6,320 nucleotides of DNA from an uncultured Nitrososphaera sp. (GTDB taxonomy: Archaea > Thermoproteota > Nitrososphaeria > Nitrososphaerales > Nitrososphaeraceae), in the NCBI RefSeq assembly GCF_946478925.1, contig NZ_CAMLDP010000092.1:1-6320 (forward strand). Direction: 5' to 3'. Positions 5,400-6,320 of this stretch are shown one piece after another. The notes under the pieces were generated by a model that had not been told where the DNA came from, searched no databases, and saw only the letters and a program-made list of their open reading frames with translations. Within the stretch, counting starts at the first letter, position 1. Every line of letters starts with the position of its first letter. Both the position numbers and the translations under genes were made by a program.

Positions 5400-6080
5400 A
5401 TGCTGCTGAAAGGGCAAGAAATCCATCCGGCGCTGCTAGTGATAGACGTTCAGAACTGTTTTGTATCAGAAGGAGGCTCGTATGATATTCTAGGGATAAA
5501 TATCTCTGATTATAACCGCGCGTTGCCAAATATCCGCAACATGATCGATCTGTGTAGAGACAAAGAGGTTCCTGTCTTTTACATGATGGCCGTAAGAGAG
5601 CCATCCGGCGTCGACCTGCTTACAAAAACGCACAAGTTTCTGCCTAAACCGAGAGAAGAGAGAATCAATAGCGCTCCGATATCCGTGAAAGGCACATGGG
5701 ATGCCGACATTATCGACAGCATCAAAAAATCCATAGATACGTCATCGCCAAACGTAATAATAAAACGGAGGGATTCGGCCTTTTTCGGCACGGATCTTGA
5801 CAAGAAACTCCGTGATTTAAAAATCGACACCGTCTTCATCTGCGGAGTAGATACGTCGATATGCGTTGAAACTAGCCTGAGAGATGCTTTCAATTTAGGT
5901 TACGATGTGATACTTGTTTCTGACGCAACTGCGTCAATGGATGCCAGGAGGTACAAATGTACTTTGGAAGATGTCCAGAATTTCTTTGGTCTAGTCCTAG
6001 ACAGCAAAAGTCTTCTCAAGGAAATTGGACAGCAGGTGCCAGAAAAGGACTACTACTATCATCATCTTTACGAAAAATAG
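5400..6080 (+). CDS. Isochorismatase-family cysteine hydrolase
   Basis: The protein has 226 residues from the ATG at 5400, with an alpha/beta fold typical of the family (usually about 180-220 residues). The catalytic triad is visible: Asp16 in LLVIDVQNCF, Lys122 in VIIKRRDSAFFGTDL, and Cys155 in FICGVDTSICVETSLRDA. The GVDT segment before the cysteine forms the usual cis-peptide loop. Members hydrolyse isochorismate, nicotinamide, N-carbamoyl compounds, ureidoacrylate or other amides. The residues seen do not decide the substrate, and nicotinamidase metal-site histidines are not evident. It is cytosolic, with no signal peptide. The in-frame TTG at 5382 would add six residues, but a TATA-like box suits the ATG better; neither start has a convincing Shine-Dalgarno. 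The C-terminal tail is rich in Tyr and His (DYYYHHLYEK). It stands alone on the plus strand, divergent from the GT81-like gene, so the context gives no clear functional hint. Confidence 0.9.
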   Translation: MLLKGQEIHPALLVIDVQNCFVSEGGSYDILGINISDYNRALPNIRNMIDLCRDKEVPVFYMMAVREPSGVDLLTKTHKFLPKPREERINSAPISVKGTWDADIIDSIKKSIDTSSPNVIIKRRDSAFFGTDLDKKLRDLKIDTVFICGVDTSICVETSLRDAFNLGYDVILVSDATASMDARRYKCTLEDVQNFFGLVLDSKSLLKEIGQQVPEKDYYYHHLYEK

Positions 6081-6082
6081 CA

Positions 6083-6107
6083 GGCAGCGTGTGTTGCCAG
6101 CGAGTTT
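6083..6107 (+). terminator. Weak stem with T-run after the hydrolase gene
   Basis: GGCA (6083-6086) can pair with TGCC (6095-6098) around an eight-base loop, and TTTT follows at 6104-6107. It lies just after the hydrolase stop in a 64-base convergent spacer. The stem is only four pairs, so this is a tentative call based mostly on position. Confidence 0.2.
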
Positions 6108-6144
6108 TGCGTCAGGAGAGAAGATCATATGTATATGCCAGCTG

Positions 6145-6320
6145 CTAGCCGTACATCATCGATCTTCCCGCTGGATATGGCGTCGTTTGTGCTTCTTCCT
6201 GCTGCCTAAGGCTTGCTATGGTTTCTGTCAGCCTGCGTTTGATCTCTTTGCCCTCCTTCAAAAGAGGGTTGACGTCTAACTCAAGTGGGATGTTTGGCAT
6301 TTCACTGATCGTTTGGAGCA
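6145..6320 (-). CDS. C-terminal end of a probable PAC2-family proteasome assembly chaperone (partial)
   Basis: On the minus strand the frame is open from the window edge to a TAG at 6145-6147, giving 57 residues. The sequence has the form SEMPNIPLELDVNPLLKEGKE, a charged helix (IKRRLTETIASLRQQEEAQ), and a short end finishing GRSMMYG. A leucine/isoleucine-containing acidic helix rich in Glu/Lys/Arg, followed by a flexible tail ending in M-Y-G, recalls archaeal PAC2-type proteins. In those, the C-terminal tail ends in a hydrophobic-tyrosine-x motif of the kind that docks into proteasome rings. This identification rests on the tail only and is tentative. The gene is convergent with the hydrolase, 64 bases apart. 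Its start and main domain lie outside the window. Confidence 0.6.
   Translation of the reverse strand, partial: LQTISEMPNIPLELDVNPLLKEGKEIKRRLTETIASLRQQEEAQTTPYPAGRSMMYG

Overview
The window looks like chromosomal DNA of an archaeon, most likely a soil ammonia-oxidising thaumarchaeon (Nitrososphaera-like). This is an inference from four things: most starts lack a Shine-Dalgarno, TATA-like boxes lie about 25-31 bases before several start codons (leaderless or near-leaderless messages), two adjacent proteins carry DUF2795 modules and one of them a single C2H2-type finger, and a probable PAC2-type proteasome-assembly chaperone tail sits at the right edge. No rRNA, tRNA, CRISPR array, insertion sequence or phage gene was seen.

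Layout, left to right. Positions 1-101 hold the last 32 codons of a plus-strand membrane protein. A hairpin with T-runs on both sides (162-182) separates it from a convergent minus-strand pair: 777-1868 is a 363-residue conserved hypothetical protein ending in a lysine/arginine-rich linker and a DUF2795 module, and 17 bases downstream 187-759 is a degenerate C2H2 finger followed by two DUF2795 modules. A 277-base divergent intergenic region (1869-2145) carries promoter-like elements for both directions. Next comes a plus-strand pair joined by a TAATG overlap: a bile acid:sodium symporter (BASS/SBF)-type transporter (2146-3132) and a GT4 glycosyltransferase (3132-4472). Fifteen bases on, and convergent, is a GT-A glycosyltransferase resembling glucosyl-3-phosphoglycerate synthase (4488-5279, minus). 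Divergent from that is an isochorismatase-fold cysteine hydrolase (5400-6080, plus). The window closes with the C-terminal 57 codons of a minus-strand gene (6145-6320).

Two themes stand out. The left half is a two-gene DUF2795 unit: three copies of the module in two adjacent genes, two of them with a nearly identical 23-base stretch, combined with basic linkers and a finger lacking one zinc ligand. This is the best candidate for something undescribed, perhaps a nucleic-acid-binding or nucleoid-associated pair, but the function is unknown. The right half is a small carbohydrate cluster (transporter, GT4, GT81-like enzyme) that could make or export a glycosylated compound such as a glycosylglycerate. 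That is suggested by family and position only; no matching phosphatase is in view. No stretch longer than 300 bases lacks a gene.
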